Shown here: positions 55,139 through 64,000 of the stretch, piece by piece
Numbering within the stretch: position 1 is the stretch's first letter
Layout of the letters: every line of letters begins with the position of its first letter
From: Xanthomonas hydrangeae
Lineage (GTDB): Bacteria > Pseudomonadota > Gammaproteobacteria > Xanthomonadales > Xanthomonadaceae
Length of the DNA: 64,000 bases
Assembly (NCBI GenBank): GCA_905142475.1
Contig: LR990730.1
Location: 2,666,001 to 2,730,000, forward strand
Direction: 5' to 3'
Program-made: the position numbers and the translations under genes
The notes under the pieces: generated by a model
What the model was told of the DNA's origin: nothing
Databases searched by the model: none
The model's input: the letters and a program-made list of their open reading frames with translations, nothing else

Positions 55139-55905
55139 ACATAGGCGACCGAGCTGCTGCGGGCGACGATGGAGCTGACGAGGGTGGATTGCGCGATTGC
55201 CGCATGCGACAGCACCACGGTCGAAAACGCATCCACGCCGGTGTCGGTCAGCGCACCGGTTGCCGCGATGGCGGTGGGGGCGGCCAGGATCATGGACGAG
55301 AACTGCACGGTATACACACCCAGATCCAGCAGCGCTCCGCCGCCGAGTTCCGGTCGGCGTTGCCGATGCATCGGATCATTTGGGCCGATTTGACTGAGGT
55401 CCGCAAAGACATGCCGGACCTCGCCGATCGCGCCATGAGCCAGCAGTTTGCGCAGCACCGAGGTGTGAGGCAGGTACCGGCTCCACATCGCTTCCATCAG
55501 GAAAAGGCCGCGTGCGCGTGCTTCCTGCACCAGCACGCGTGCATCGTCGGCGCAGGTGGTCATGGGTTTTTCGATCAACACATGTTTGCCGGCGCGCAAC
55601 GCCAACAAGCCATGTTCCAGATGCTCGCTGTGGGGTGTGGCGACGTAGACGATGTCGATCTCGGGGTCGTCGACCAGCGCCTGGTAGCTGTCGTACGCAC
55701 GCTCCATTGCCCAGGTTTTTGCGAAGGTGTCAGCACGCGCACGATTGCGTGAGGCGACCGCGAACGGCTGCTGCCTGGTGTGCTTGCGTAGCGCGCTGAC
55801 GAATGCCGCAGCGATCAGCCCCGGACCCAATACGCCCCATCGCAGCGATGGCTCGCCCTGCCCTGGCAAGAACAGGTCGGGCTCGGGAAATGTGGTTGGC
55901 GCCAT
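55139..55905 (-). pseudogene. Gfo/Idh/MocA-family oxidoreductase, C-terminus cut by the transposon
   Basis: LRWGVLGPGLIAAAFVSAL is the nucleotide-binding fold, VYVATPHSEHLEHGLLALRAGKHVLIEKPMT the family hallmark with catalytic EKP, and GGGALLDLGVYTVQFSSMIL follows. Relatives have about 330 residues; about 255 remain before transposon DNA, after which the frame ends at 55069 within the transposon. Likely non-functional. Confidence 0.88.
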
Positions 55906-55974
55906 GCTGTGGCCTTCGCAGTTTCAGGTGTTTGCATGCTAGCAAACAGAGCATTTTCCATTGGGTGGCGAGGC

Positions 55975-56619
55975 TCAAACCAGATCGCGATAGTCCTGCA
56001 GGATCACCATCACCAGTTGACTGCGCGAGCGCACGTCCAGTTTATTGAACAACTGCTGGAACGTGGCCTTGATGGCGCTCTCCGAGCTGCCGAGTTGGCG
56101 GGCAATCAACTTGTTGGATTGGCCGCGCAACAGACCACGCAGCACTTCGCGCTCGCGTTCGGTAAAGCTGGGGCGGCTTTCCTGTGTGTCCTGGGCGACC
56201 AGCGATTGCAGGTAGCGCTGGTCGATCAACACACGGCCCATCGCAACCGCATGGATGCTGTCGATCAGCTCGTCGGTGGAGACATCCTTGCGGCAGATGC
56301 CAGACACACCCAGGCGTATCAATGCCAGCGCATCGCGCTCGGGGAGCCCGGCGGTGACCACCAGGGTTGCCGGGCGCTTGGCCTGGTCGGCCTGCCGCCG
56401 CATATAGTCCAGCGCGTTGTATTCGCCCATGTCGTAATCGAGGATGACCACGTCCGGTGCCAGCGATGCGATCTGCACGATCGCCTGTGCCAGGTTGCCG
56501 GACTGCCCGACCACATCGAAGCGCGCATCGGCGCCGAGCAGGCGCAGCAGGCCTTCGCGAAACAGCGTGTGGTCATCGAGCAGATACAGACGCACCGGGT
56601 TACGCCGCGAATCATCCAT
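55975..56619 (-). CDS. NarL/FixJ-family response regulator
   Basis: Start MDDSRRNPVRLYLLDDHTLF, 214 residues. Receiver phospho-Asp in DVVILDYDMGEYN, Lys in CRKDVSTDE. LuxR HTH SFTEREREVLRGLLRGQSNKLIARQLGSSESAIKATFQQLFNKL. It overlaps the kinase by 8 bases. Confidence 0.93.
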   Translation of the reverse strand: MDDSRRNPVRLYLLDDHTLFREGLLRLLGADARFDVVGQSGNLAQAIVQIASLAPDVVILDYDMGEYNALDYMRRQADQAKRPATLVVTAGLPERDALALIRLGVSGICRKDVSTDELIDSIHAVAMGRVLIDQRYLQSLVAQDTQESRPSFTEREREVLRGLLRGQSNKLIARQLGSSESAIKATFQQLFNKLDVRSRSQLVMVILQDYRDLV

Positions 56620-58051
56620 CCAGCGTCTCCGCCAGTGGTGCATGCGCAAGCGGCATGTGCAGCTCGAAGCAGGCGCCCTCGCCGCCCGGTGCGTAGCGCA
56701 GCGCACCCTCCTGATTGCTCATCAAGGCGCGCGAGATGTAGAGCCCCAATCCGGACCCATCGCTATCGCTGCGAAACGGCTGGAACAGGCGCCTGGGCTC
56801 GGCGATGCCCGGACCGGTGTCACGCACGCTCAAGACGGCACTGCCCTGCTCCATGCGGGCACTGACGATCAGCTGGCGCCGCGGCTGCGGCAACGGCTGC
56901 ACCGCACGCAGCGCGTTGCGTGCCAGGTTGAGCAGCACCTGCAACAGCGCATGACGGTCGCCGTGCACCGCCGGGAAGTCCGCCGGGATCTGGATGACCA
57001 GCTGGCCATCGATATCGTCCCAGTCCGAGCGCATGATCACGTCCAACTCGCTGCACAGGGTCTGCAGGCGGGTCTCGTGCGCCGCATGCGGCGTCTGCCG
57101 GCGCAGGTTGAACGAGGCCAGTTCCATCAATGCGGCGACCAGGCTTTGCAATGCGGCCAGGTCCGGATCGGCGCGGATGGCCGGGTGGCGGGCAAGATTG
57201 GAGGTCACCACGCCAGCGGCCGAGCACAGGTTGCGAATCTCGTGCGAGACGGCGCCCGCGAGCAGCCGATTGTTCTTGAGCAGGTCGTCGAAGTGCGCCG
57301 ATTCGCGCGCGCGCACTTCTTCGCTGGTGTCGACCAGGATCGCGGCCAGATGGCGCTCCTCGCTGTCTTCGTAGACCGAGAACCAGGTGGTTGCGGGAAA
57401 GGTGCTGCCATCGTCGCGCCGGCCCCAGGTGCTGGCCGAGGTGCGCATGCCGTCCAGGTTGGCGCTCATGCTGAGCGCATCGTCGAGCAAGGGCAGGAAG
57501 TCGCGCACGGCGCGCCCCTGCAGCCCGCCCTCCTCGGCCATGTCGAGAATTTCGTGGGCGGCGCGGTTTGCCGCCACGATACGGCCATCGCCAGCCACGG
57601 TGAGCAGCGCGGCGGGGCTGCTCTCGGCAAGCAGGCGCAGTTGCCGCTCCAGCCGCCGGCGCAGGCGTTGTTCTGCACGCAATTGCACGTAGTGCGAGAG
57701 GATCACCCGGCGGGTGCGGCTGATCTCGGCCACCAGCAGGCCGCAGCCGGCATAGGCAATGGTGGCCATGAAGAAGCGCAAGGCCTGCTCGACCAACGAT
57801 TCTTCGGTGACGAACAGACCGCGTAGCGCCGCACAGGCGACTGCGGCAATGACGATGTTTCGCCGCGACAGCACGGTTGCGGCGAGCACCACCGGCAGGA
57901 TGTACAGCAGCCCAAGCGATACGCCCAGGTGTGAGTACCACTCGGCCAGCACCAGCAGCGCCAGCATGGCCAGCGACGCCCACAGCGTGGGAGCTCGATT
58001 GAGCCTGACCACCTGCCCGCGCCATTTGAACGGCAACCTCAGTCTGTCCAT
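56612..58051 (-). CDS. PAS-domain sensor histidine kinase, membrane-bound
   Basis: Start MDRLRLPFKWRGQ, 479 residues. Four to five TM helices (about 25-130), PAS (LLTVAGDGRIVAANRAAHEILDM), H-box AGAVSHEIRNLCSAAGVVTSNL, N-box LLNLARNALRAV, G1 VRDTGPGI and G2 GSGLGLYISRALM. Partner of the regulator downstream. Confidence 0.92.
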   Translation of the reverse strand: MDRLRLPFKWRGQVVRLNRAPTLWASLAMLALLVLAEWYSHLGVSLGLLYILPVVLAATVLSRRNIVIAAVACAALRGLFVTEESLVEQALRFFMATIAYAGCGLLVAEISRTRRVILSHYVQLRAEQRLRRRLERQLRLLAESSPAALLTVAGDGRIVAANRAAHEILDMAEEGGLQGRAVRDFLPLLDDALSMSANLDGMRTSASTWGRRDDGSTFPATTWFSVYEDSEERHLAAILVDTSEEVRARESAHFDDLLKNNRLLAGAVSHEIRNLCSAAGVVTSNLARHPAIRADPDLAALQSLVAALMELASFNLRRQTPHAAHETRLQTLCSELDVIMRSDWDDIDGQLVIQIPADFPAVHGDRHALLQVLLNLARNALRAVQPLPQPRRQLIVSARMEQGSAVLSVRDTGPGIAEPRRLFQPFRSDSDGSGLGLYISRALMSNQEGALRYAPGGEGACFELHMPLAHAPLAETLDG

Positions 58052-58221
58052 CGCTTCACCACGTTCCCAATCATCGACCAGCGTTGCGCATGTCACAGCA
58101 TTGCGGCGGCGCCCGCTTATTGCACCCTATCGAAAGATAGCTGGACGGCATCGTTGGACGGCGCAGTGCCCGTCCAACGCTGGCGCAAGGATGGCAGACA
58201 CATCCGTGGAGGCTGGGTGTA
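58052..58221. promoter_or_regulatory. Divergent promoter region
   Basis: 170 bases between the kinase and the bestrophin-like gene. No operator recognised. Confidence 0.4.
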
Positions 58222-59160
58222 ATGGCGGCACCCACGTCGATACCGCCTCCCATGATTCTTCGCGATACGTTTCCGCTGCGCCGTATCTGGCCAAAGACCT
58301 ACAAGCGCTTGCTGGTGCTGCTGGCCTTCGATTGCGCGGTGGCCGCGCTCTACACATTGTTCGATTGGCATTGGTTGTCGATCGAGGCTCTGCCGCTTGC
58401 GCAACTTGGATCGGCGCTGACGATCTTTCTGGCGTTCCGCGCCAATGCCGCCTATGGCCGTTGGTGGGAGGCGCGTCAGCTGTGGGGGTCGCTGGTGAAC
58501 ACCTCGCGTGCAATCGCCCGGCAGGCGCTGACCGCACTGGACGTGGATCCGGCCGATCCACATCAGGCGACGCTGCGCGACGACATCGTGGTGCATCAGG
58601 TGGCATTCGTCCATGCGCTGCGCTGCCATCTGCGCAAGCAGAATCCGTTTCCGGAACTGGCCGGGCTGCTCGGCGCAGAGCGCGCCGACGCACTGCGCGT
58701 CTATGCCAACATCCCAAATGCCCTGACCTTGCGCCTGGGGCAGCAGCTGCAGCAGGCCCGTGCCCTGGGCATGCTCGACAGCCTGCGCTGGTCGTCGCTG
58801 GATGCCGACCTGACCACGCTTGCCAACATCCAGGGCGCCTGCGAGCGCATCAAGAACACGCCGCTGCCCCGCCAGTTTTCGTCGCTGCCGCGCGCCTTGG
58901 TGAACCTGTATTGCTGGCTGGTGCCGCTTGGCCTGATCGCCGGCATGGGCCTGGCGATGCCGATCGCCTCGGTGCTGATCAGCTTCACGTTGATTGCGAT
59001 CGACAGCGCCAGCAGCGCGATCGAAGACCCGTTCGAAAACACCGTGCACGACACCCCGATGACTGCGTTGTCGCGCGGGATCGAATTGACCTTGCGCGAA
59101 ATGCTTGGGCAGCGCGTGCCGCTGCGCGAGGTGCGCGCCATCGACGGTTTCATCTACTGA
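58222..59160 (+). CDS. Bestrophin-like anion channel
   Basis: 312 residues (possible later start at 58252). RDTFPLRRIWPKTYKRLLVLL, FLAFRANAAYGRWWEARQLWG and YCWLVPLGLIAGMGLAMPIASVLISF match the bacterial bestrophin (UPF0187) family, pentameric channels for anions or, in some homologues, Na+. Confidence 0.9.
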   Translation: MAAPTSIPPPMILRDTFPLRRIWPKTYKRLLVLLAFDCAVAALYTLFDWHWLSIEALPLAQLGSALTIFLAFRANAAYGRWWEARQLWGSLVNTSRAIARQALTALDVDPADPHQATLRDDIVVHQVAFVHALRCHLRKQNPFPELAGLLGAERADALRVYANIPNALTLRLGQQLQQARALGMLDSLRWSSLDADLTTLANIQGACERIKNTPLPRQFSSLPRALVNLYCWLVPLGLIAGMGLAMPIASVLISFTLIAIDSASSAIEDPFENTVHDTPMTALSRGIELTLREMLGQRVPLREVRAIDGFIY

Positions 59161-59174
59161 CCAGGGACACAGCC

Positions 59175-60113
59175 ATGCAGACCACGCCTACCCATCTGAT
59201 CTTTGCCACCAACTTTTCCGAGACCTGCCACGCTGCCATCCCGACGGTGGCGCAATTGGTCGACCGCCTGCGCGCACGCCTGACCATCCTGCATGTGCAT
59301 GCCAAGGGCAAGCGTGCGCAGGCGCAACAATCGCTGGACTCGTTCTTCGCCGAAGCATCCAATTACCCCAGCTGCGAACGTGCGCTGAGCAGCGGCCCGG
59401 CCGCGTCCGGCATCGTCTCGTTCTGCCGCAGCCGCAACGATGCGCTGCTGATCATGCCGCCCTCCGAACGCACCGGCCTGCCGCGGCCATTGCATGTCTC
59501 CCTGCGTGCGCGGGTGCTGCAGCGTGTGGCCACGCCCATGCTGACCCTGCCGTACGCCGAGGCGCTGCCGCGCGATGGCGCAATTGGTGGGCATGTCGCC
59601 TGCTGGATCACCGGCCGCGAAACCAGCCTGGATTCCTTGCGCGATGCGGCGGCGCTGGCCCGTCGTCGCGGCGCAGACCTGCATCTGCTGCATGTGATGC
59701 CAGACATCAGCGAAGGCTTGCTGATGGACAGCCTGTTCAACGACCAACCCTTGACCGAATCGGCAGCCAGCCATTGGCTGAGCGAGCTTGCCGCGCAACT
59801 GCAGGACGACGACCTGCGTGTGCGCATCCACGTGGCAGTGGGCAACCCACGGCGCGAAATCGCCAGCTTGCTCAAACGCGCCCGCGCCGATGTACTGGTG
59901 GTCGAACACGATGCGGTGGTGCGTCGCGGTGTCTGGCGCTCCTCGCTGCATGCCGCATTGGCGAAAACGCCGTGCGTGTTGATCTGCCTGCCACCAGGCC
60001 GTCTGCGCGCTCCGGCATTGCGGGTCGCGGTGGGGCCGTCGCTTGAGGGGCAAGAGACTGGTCTGGCGAGCCGGCTGCTTGCACGCGTGCAGCGTCTTCA
60101 GCTGCATGGGTGA
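59175..60113 (+). CDS. Tandem universal stress protein
   Basis: 312 residues, two UspA-like domains (HLIFATNFSETCHAAIPTVAQLVDRL... and HLLHVMPDISEGLL...RRGVWRSSLHAALAKTPCVLICLPPG). The ATP-binding GxxG-S/T motif is not clear in either half. 14 bases after the channel gene; co-transcribed. Confidence 0.85.
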   Translation: MQTTPTHLIFATNFSETCHAAIPTVAQLVDRLRARLTILHVHAKGKRAQAQQSLDSFFAEASNYPSCERALSSGPAASGIVSFCRSRNDALLIMPPSERTGLPRPLHVSLRARVLQRVATPMLTLPYAEALPRDGAIGGHVACWITGRETSLDSLRDAAALARRRGADLHLLHVMPDISEGLLMDSLFNDQPLTESAASHWLSELAAQLQDDDLRVRIHVAVGNPRREIASLLKRARADVLVVEHDAVVRRGVWRSSLHAALAKTPCVLICLPPGRLRAPALRVAVGPSLEGQETGLASRLLARVQRLQLHG

Positions 60114-60152
60114 GGATCGCAACACGGTAGCTGTTTTTGTGGTCCCAGACAC

Positions 60153-60188
60153 GCCAATGCCCGGCTCCTTGCGGAGCCGGGCATTGGC
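60153..60188. terminator. Bidirectional terminator-like hairpin
   Basis: A perfect 16-base stem (GCCAATGCCCGGCTCC) with TTGC loop between convergent genes. No T-run follows, so it may be a transcript stabiliser or Rho-aided site. Confidence 0.7.
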
Positions 60189-60206
60189 AGTGAGTCGCTG
60201 CGCCGC

Positions 60207-61568
60207 TCAGTTTGGTGAAGCGGGCGCCGAAGCGGGCGCCGCCTCAGGTGCGGGATTCGGCACGGCGTTGGGCGCGGCATCGGGGGTGACCCGCCAGATG
60301 GTATTGGCCAGGTCGTCGGCAACGATCAGCGCACCACGTGGGTCGACGGTGACGCCGACCGGACGGCCGCGGGTCAGGCCATCGTCGCCATGGAAGCCGG
60401 AGACGAAGTCGATCGCATCGCCTGCCGGGCGGCCATCGCGGAATGGGACGAACACCACCTTGTAGCCGACCGGCGGGTCGCGGTTCCAGCTGCCGTGTTC
60501 ACCAACGAACACACCGTCGGCAAACTGCGTGCCCATCGACGCAGATGAAAACGCAACGCCGAGTGCGGCCACATGCGAGCCCAACGCATAATCGGGAACG
60601 ATGGCCGATGCGACCTTTTGCGGATCCTGCGGCATCACCCGTGTGTCCACATGCTTGCCCCAGTAGCTGTAGGGCCAGCCATAGAAGCCGCCTTCGCGCA
60701 CCGAGGTCAGATAATCGGGAACCAGGTTCGGGCCGATTTCATCGCGCTCGTTCACCACGGCCCACAACGTGCCGCTGCCCGGCTGGATCGCCAGTGCGGT
60801 GGGGTTGCGGATGCCGGTCGCATAGGGCTTGTGCGCACCGGTTGCCGGATCCACCTGCCAGACCTGCGCACGATCGATCTCCGCCGCCATGCCGCGCTCG
60901 GTGATGTTGCTGTTGGAGCCGATCGCCACGTAGAGATAACGCCCGTCGGCACTGGCGGTCAGCGCCTTGGTCCAGTGATGGTTGATGGCCGAGGGCAAGT
61001 CGGTGACCTTGGCCGGCGCGCCGCTCGCCTTGGTCTGCCCTTCGCGATAATCGAAACGCACCAGGGCATCCTGGTTGGCGACATAGAGCGCGTCGCCGAT
61101 CAGCGCGAGCCCGTAAGGCGCGTTGAGGTTTTCAGCGAATACCGTCTTCAGTTCATAGGTGCCGTCGCCATTGGCATCGCGCAACAAGGTCAGCCGGTTG
61201 CCGCTCTTGACCGATGTATTGCCCTTGGCCTTGATCGCGCCGGCAATCACGTCCTTGGGCTTGAGATTGGGCGCACCGCCGCCGCGACCTTCGGCCACCA
61301 GAATGTCGCCATTGGGCAACACCAGTGTCTGGCGCGGAATGCCCAGGTCGGTGGCGATCGCAGCGATGCGGTAGCCGGCTGGCACGGTCGGACGCCGGTC
61401 GCCCCACGCGGTGGGCTTGGCGATGGTCATGTCGGGCATCAGGCCGCGGTCCGGTTCGGGCAGCTCCGGATTGGCACCACGCTGATTGAGCTCGGGCGCC
61501 TTGTTGCAGGCGGCCAGTGCTGCAGCGAGCACGGACACTGCAATGATCGTGACGGTTTGACGCTTCAT
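60207..61568 (-). CDS. Sorbosone dehydrogenase-like lipoprotein (PQQ-type beta-propeller)
   Basis: 453 residues with lipobox LAAC. Six-bladed propeller motifs: QTLVLPNGDILVAEGRGGG, APYGLALIGDALYVANQDAL, HHWTKALTASADGRYLYVAIGSNSN, RNPTALAIQPGSGTLWAVVNERDE and GRPVGVTVDPRGALIVADD. The C-terminus is an Ala/Pro tail. Related to soluble glucose/sorbosone dehydrogenases that use PQQ; substrate not known. Confidence 0.88.
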   Translation of the reverse strand: MKRQTVTIIAVSVLAAALAACNKAPELNQRGANPELPEPDRGLMPDMTIAKPTAWGDRRPTVPAGYRIAAIATDLGIPRQTLVLPNGDILVAEGRGGGAPNLKPKDVIAGAIKAKGNTSVKSGNRLTLLRDANGDGTYELKTVFAENLNAPYGLALIGDALYVANQDALVRFDYREGQTKASGAPAKVTDLPSAINHHWTKALTASADGRYLYVAIGSNSNITERGMAAEIDRAQVWQVDPATGAHKPYATGIRNPTALAIQPGSGTLWAVVNERDEIGPNLVPDYLTSVREGGFYGWPYSYWGKHVDTRVMPQDPQKVASAIVPDYALGSHVAALGVAFSSASMGTQFADGVFVGEHGSWNRDPPVGYKVVFVPFRDGRPAGDAIDFVSGFHGDDGLTRGRPVGVTVDPRGALIVADDLANTIWRVTPDAAPNAVPNPAPEAAPASAPASPN

Positions 61569-61981
61569 CGTGCACCTCCTACGCGCAGGCCGGACAATCC
61601 CGCCCAGGTTGCGACCAACGCAAACACGGTTGCGATCGCTGAAAACACCAGTGCCGCCGGCATCACTGCCCAGGCGTCACGCGCATGATGCAAGGCATCG
61701 AAAAAGCCCACGATCCACGCCGCGCCGAGCGCGATGATGTAGATGACGTTGCGGCTTCCACGCGCGAATCCGACGATCGCGCACACCAGCGCAATGCTCG
61801 TCAGCACCATCGCCGCCACCAGCAGCCAGGAGGCAAAGTTGCTCCACTGGACCTGGTAAGTGCTCCAGTAAGCGTAGTCGCTCAGTAGCGCGCCGAGAAA
61901 AAGTGGCCACACGCCACCGAGCACGGCGGCATGGAATGGATGGATTGCCCAGGACCGGGCGGGAAGCGCAGTTGAATTCAT
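61565..61981 (-). CDS. DUF2231-family membrane protein
   Basis: 138 residues, four TM helices (HPFHAAVLGGVWPLFLGALLSDYAYW, FASWLLVAAMVL, VIYIIALGAAWI, AALVFSAIATVFAL). It overlaps the dehydrogenase as ATGA and probably serves as its membrane redox partner (inference). Confidence 0.85.
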   Translation of the reverse strand: MNSTALPARSWAIHPFHAAVLGGVWPLFLGALLSDYAYWSTYQVQWSNFASWLLVAAMVLTSIALVCAIVGFARGSRNVIYIIALGAAWIVGFFDALHHARDAWAVMPAALVFSAIATVFALVATWAGLSGLRVGGAR

Positions 61982-62059
61982 GGCGGACTCATTGGGGGCG
62001 AGGTCTGGACGTGGCTTGATGCTGCCAGCTGGCGTGTGATGAGGAGCGCAATGTAGATG

Positions 62060-62371
62060 CTAGCGGCTGGCATCCTTGTTGGTCTGGGCACGCGCAAGCG
62101 CGCTTGCCGCTGCGATGAGCTCTGGCAGTTCCTGCCGGAAGGAATCCGCGTATCCGGGCAACAGGGTCGCCTTGAAGCTGGCGTGGTCGAACACCGGCTT
62201 GTCCTGCAGGTATGCGATCTCCCGGCCTTGCAGGACAAAGTTGAAGCAGGCACGCCAGCGCGGATCCGGGTTGCTGGACAGATGCACTTCGATGAGACTG
62301 CTGGCATCGCTCGCGGTGTTCTTGGATGCAGCGGAAAATGCGCGCACCGAAATCTGGCTACTGCTGTTCAT
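62060..62371 (-). CDS. Hypothetical 103-residue protein
   Basis: Start MNSSSQISVRAFSAASKNTA (62380 ATG also possible). Hydrophilic, with PRWRACFNFVLQGREIAYL and a helical tail. No family recognised. Confidence 0.5.
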   Translation of the reverse strand: MNSSSQISVRAFSAASKNTASDASSLIEVHLSSNPDPRWRACFNFVLQGREIAYLQDKPVFDHASFKATLLPGYADSFRQELPELIAAASALARAQTNKDASR

Positions 62372-62380
62372 GCGCGCCAT

Positions 62381-62917
62381 GATCGTCTGAGGACCGTCGC
62401 GGTGTTGTGAGTCGATGGCAGCTCACGCCTTGCGTGTCGGTTGGGTGGCGTCAAGCTTGCACCTACCTGGCTCTGCAAGTTTCAAGGGTTTGATGTCAGC
62501 CATCTCACAGAACGTGCACATGCTTCGAGTCCGGATTCACGTCAACAATGATGCGTAGTGAGTAGTTCTTGTTGATCGAGGTCCGCTGTGTGTGGCGATT
62601 TTTATTTGCGGTGGATTTCTTTCGGAACGCCATTTGGTTGATCAATCTAATGGTTGATCAATTTCTAACCGCCACCGCTGGCTGTATCGAGTAACAAGCC
62701 CGGCAATGAAACCGTTCCGCTGCTTTATGAATCGTTTTATCCAAGAGCGACCTGTGCAATATGCGATCTGCCGTGTTTAAAAGTCATTGCAAACAGCAGC
62801 AATGAATCCCGTTGATTGCTTGCAAGTTGCAAAGTTATCGCCCAATCTGGAATCGACAACTTCTTGCTGGGCAAGCCTTACTGGTTCAAGCCGCTCAATG
62901 CAGGCACTGAGGTGTGT
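62381..62917. other. Long intergenic region, AT-rich centre
   Basis: About 535 bases. Contains TGGTTGATCAAT twice (62635 and 62651). No credible gene. Confidence 0.5.
62635..62662. repeat. Two TGGTTGATCAAT repeats, 16-bp spacing
   Basis: Each holds the TTGATCAA palindrome. Possible operator. Confidence 0.55.
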
Positions 62918-63151
62918 ATGGGGCTCACCATGATCCGGAACATCGGCCACTACCGATTGACGGCGCACACGGCGCCGGCAGGCGCCTTGTACGCTCCGGA
63001 AATTCTTGTCTCTTTCGAAGATGGCATCACCCTGCGCGGTTATAAGCTGCCGGATGTCAGATTCGACACCCAACTTGCTGCGAGGCATTACGCCAGGCAA
63101 TGGATGGGCAGATGCAAGCTCTCGGCATTGGGCATTCTTGAAGACAGCTGA
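62918..63151 (+). CDS. Hypothetical 77-residue protein
   Basis: ATG 62918 preferred to upstream TTG. MGLTMIRNIGHYRLTAHTAP ... APEILVSFEDGITLRGYKLPDV, C-terminal helix ARHYARQWM. Conserved-looking but unrecognised. Confidence 0.5.
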   Translation: MGLTMIRNIGHYRLTAHTAPAGALYAPEILVSFEDGITLRGYKLPDVRFDTQLAARHYARQWMGRCKLSALGILEDS

Positions 63152-63204
63152 CATGCCTGGGCTACTCGGAGCGCCGCACCGATCAATGAAGACTTACCAG
63201 GCCA

Positions 63205-63444
63205 ATGGAGACTTACCAGGCGCCGTTTTACAGCCCAAAGCTCGCCCACGAGGGACCTGGCATGCTCTGCCGCCACACGTGCCAACCCATGCGCATTGAC
63301 GAATCCGACGTGCCCATCCAGCGAAATTTCCTTGATGGAATCCAGCGAGAGTTTGACCACTTGCCGGTAGCGATGATCGGGGAAATCTTGCGTCGTGTTC
63401 ATCGTGCTCAAATCGATCACATGCTTTTCGCGTGGGAAACGTAG
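63205..63444 (+). CDS. Possible 79-residue protein after a tandem duplication
   Basis: METYQAPFYSPKLAHEGPG ... RNFLDGIQREFDHLPVAMI. A 19-base tandem repeat (63186 and 63205) precedes or includes its start and no ribosome site is clear, so expression is doubtful. Confidence 0.4.
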   Translation: METYQAPFYSPKLAHEGPGMLCRHTCQPMRIDESDVPIQRNFLDGIQREFDHLPVAMIGEILRRVHRAQIDHMLFAWET

Positions 63445-63476
63445 TGTGGTGCGGGCATCCTCAGAACACCTGCTTT

Positions 63477-63845
63477 ATGGAATTCAAGAACGAAAAACTG
63501 ATCCTCGTGGTCGACGACGATGTTGACACCCTTGAGGTCGCTGCGCTGTTGCTGTCGGATATTGGATATGCGGTTGTGACTGCTGTAGACGCCCAGGAAG
63601 CGCTCGAACACATCGACAACCATCCGGGCATCGACCTGCTCTTTACCGATCTTCAGATGCCGGGCCTGCTGGACGGCTATGGTCTCATCTCCTACCTGCG
63701 CTCCAATGGCAACAATGTGCCAGCCATCCTCACCTCCGGTCTGGGCCGCTCGCCCAACGGGTTGCCCGAGCGCACCATCTTCCTGAGCAAACCCTACACG
63801 CGCCGTGGTCTGGTGCAACAGATCGAGGCGTTCGTAGGTCACTAG
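63477..63845 (+). CDS. Single-domain response regulator
   Basis: Start MEFKNEKLILVVDDDVDTLE, 122 residues: acidic triplet DDD, phospho-Asp in LLFTDLQMPGLLDG, Lys in FLSKPYTRRGL. No output domain; likely phosphorelay or adaptor. Confidence 0.85.
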   Translation: MEFKNEKLILVVDDDVDTLEVAALLLSDIGYAVVTAVDAQEALEHIDNHPGIDLLFTDLQMPGLLDGYGLISYLRSNGNNVPAILTSGLGRSPNGLPERTIFLSKPYTRRGLVQQIEAFVGH

Positions 63846-64000
63846 AAAGGTCACTAGAAACAGGGCGGCTGCAGCGCGGCCCCAATTGCACGGCCCGCTT
63901 CACAGCGATGTCATCGGTTGAGCGCCTCACACGCCTTGCACCACTTGCTGCTTAGCTTCCTTGCGATGAGCGCACGCATTACATCCAACGATCCAGTTTT
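63846..64000. other. Terminal noncoding stretch
   Basis: 155 bases to the window end; GGTCACTAGAAA is repeated at the gene end. No gene seen. Confidence 0.4.

Overview
The window looks like a Xanthomonas chromosome: high-GC gammaproteobacterial DNA, many TonB receptors and two-component pairs, a Cf1/XacF1-type filamentous prophage at a dif-like site, and Tn3-type mobile cassettes of the kind that carry type III effectors in this genus. I judged this by reading the sequence; no search was run.

1-31 kb is ordinary chromosome rich in envelope functions. It holds the end of a TonB receptor and a secreted ThuA-like protein, then a five-gene operon on the minus strand (lipoprotein adaptor, CusA/CzcA-type RND pump, outer-membrane factor, response regulator, histidine kinase). 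Next come an ArnT-like GT83 enzyme with a GT2 polyprenyl-glycosyltransferase, two further regulator/kinase pairs flanking a Fur-box-controlled siderophore receptor, a frameshifted kinase, a decayed PAP2 phosphatase, a second tripartite RND operon, a Fur-like protein reduced to its DNA-binding domain, and a Tat-exported GH127-type arabinofuranosidase.

31-39 kb is accessory DNA: an XRE regulator, a decayed tyrosine recombinase, a GAF/degenerate-GGDEF protein, a 1,234-bp IS3-family element that abuts a 5'-truncated FRG-domain gene, a strongly signalled 41-aa membrane peptide, and an orphan divergent tnpS/tnpT resolution module without a transposase.

39.66-46.65 kb is a complete filamentous prophage between 15-bp direct repeats that match the XerCD dif core. 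Its left end carries a full dif-like site, so the window probably lies at the replication terminus. All morphogenesis genes can be placed, including a 22-aa coat-like ORF. The repressor gene reads across the attachment site. A second prophage begins at the right repeat and is cut after 275 bp.

46.91-55.14 kb is a Tn4651-type Tn3-family element (tnpT, res, tnpS, tnpA) bounded by matching inverted repeats. Its passenger is a small effector-like gene with an ADP-ribosyltransferase-like start motif, split by a second identical IS3 copy with a 3-bp target duplication. The right transposon end truncates a Gfo/Idh/MocA oxidoreductase. Unlike target flanks suggest a deletion next to the transposon.

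55-64 kb is chromosome again: a NarL regulator/PAS kinase pair, a bestrophin-like channel, a tandem universal stress protein, a sorbosone-dehydrogenase-like lipoprotein with a DUF2231 membrane partner, small hypotheticals and a single-domain response regulator.
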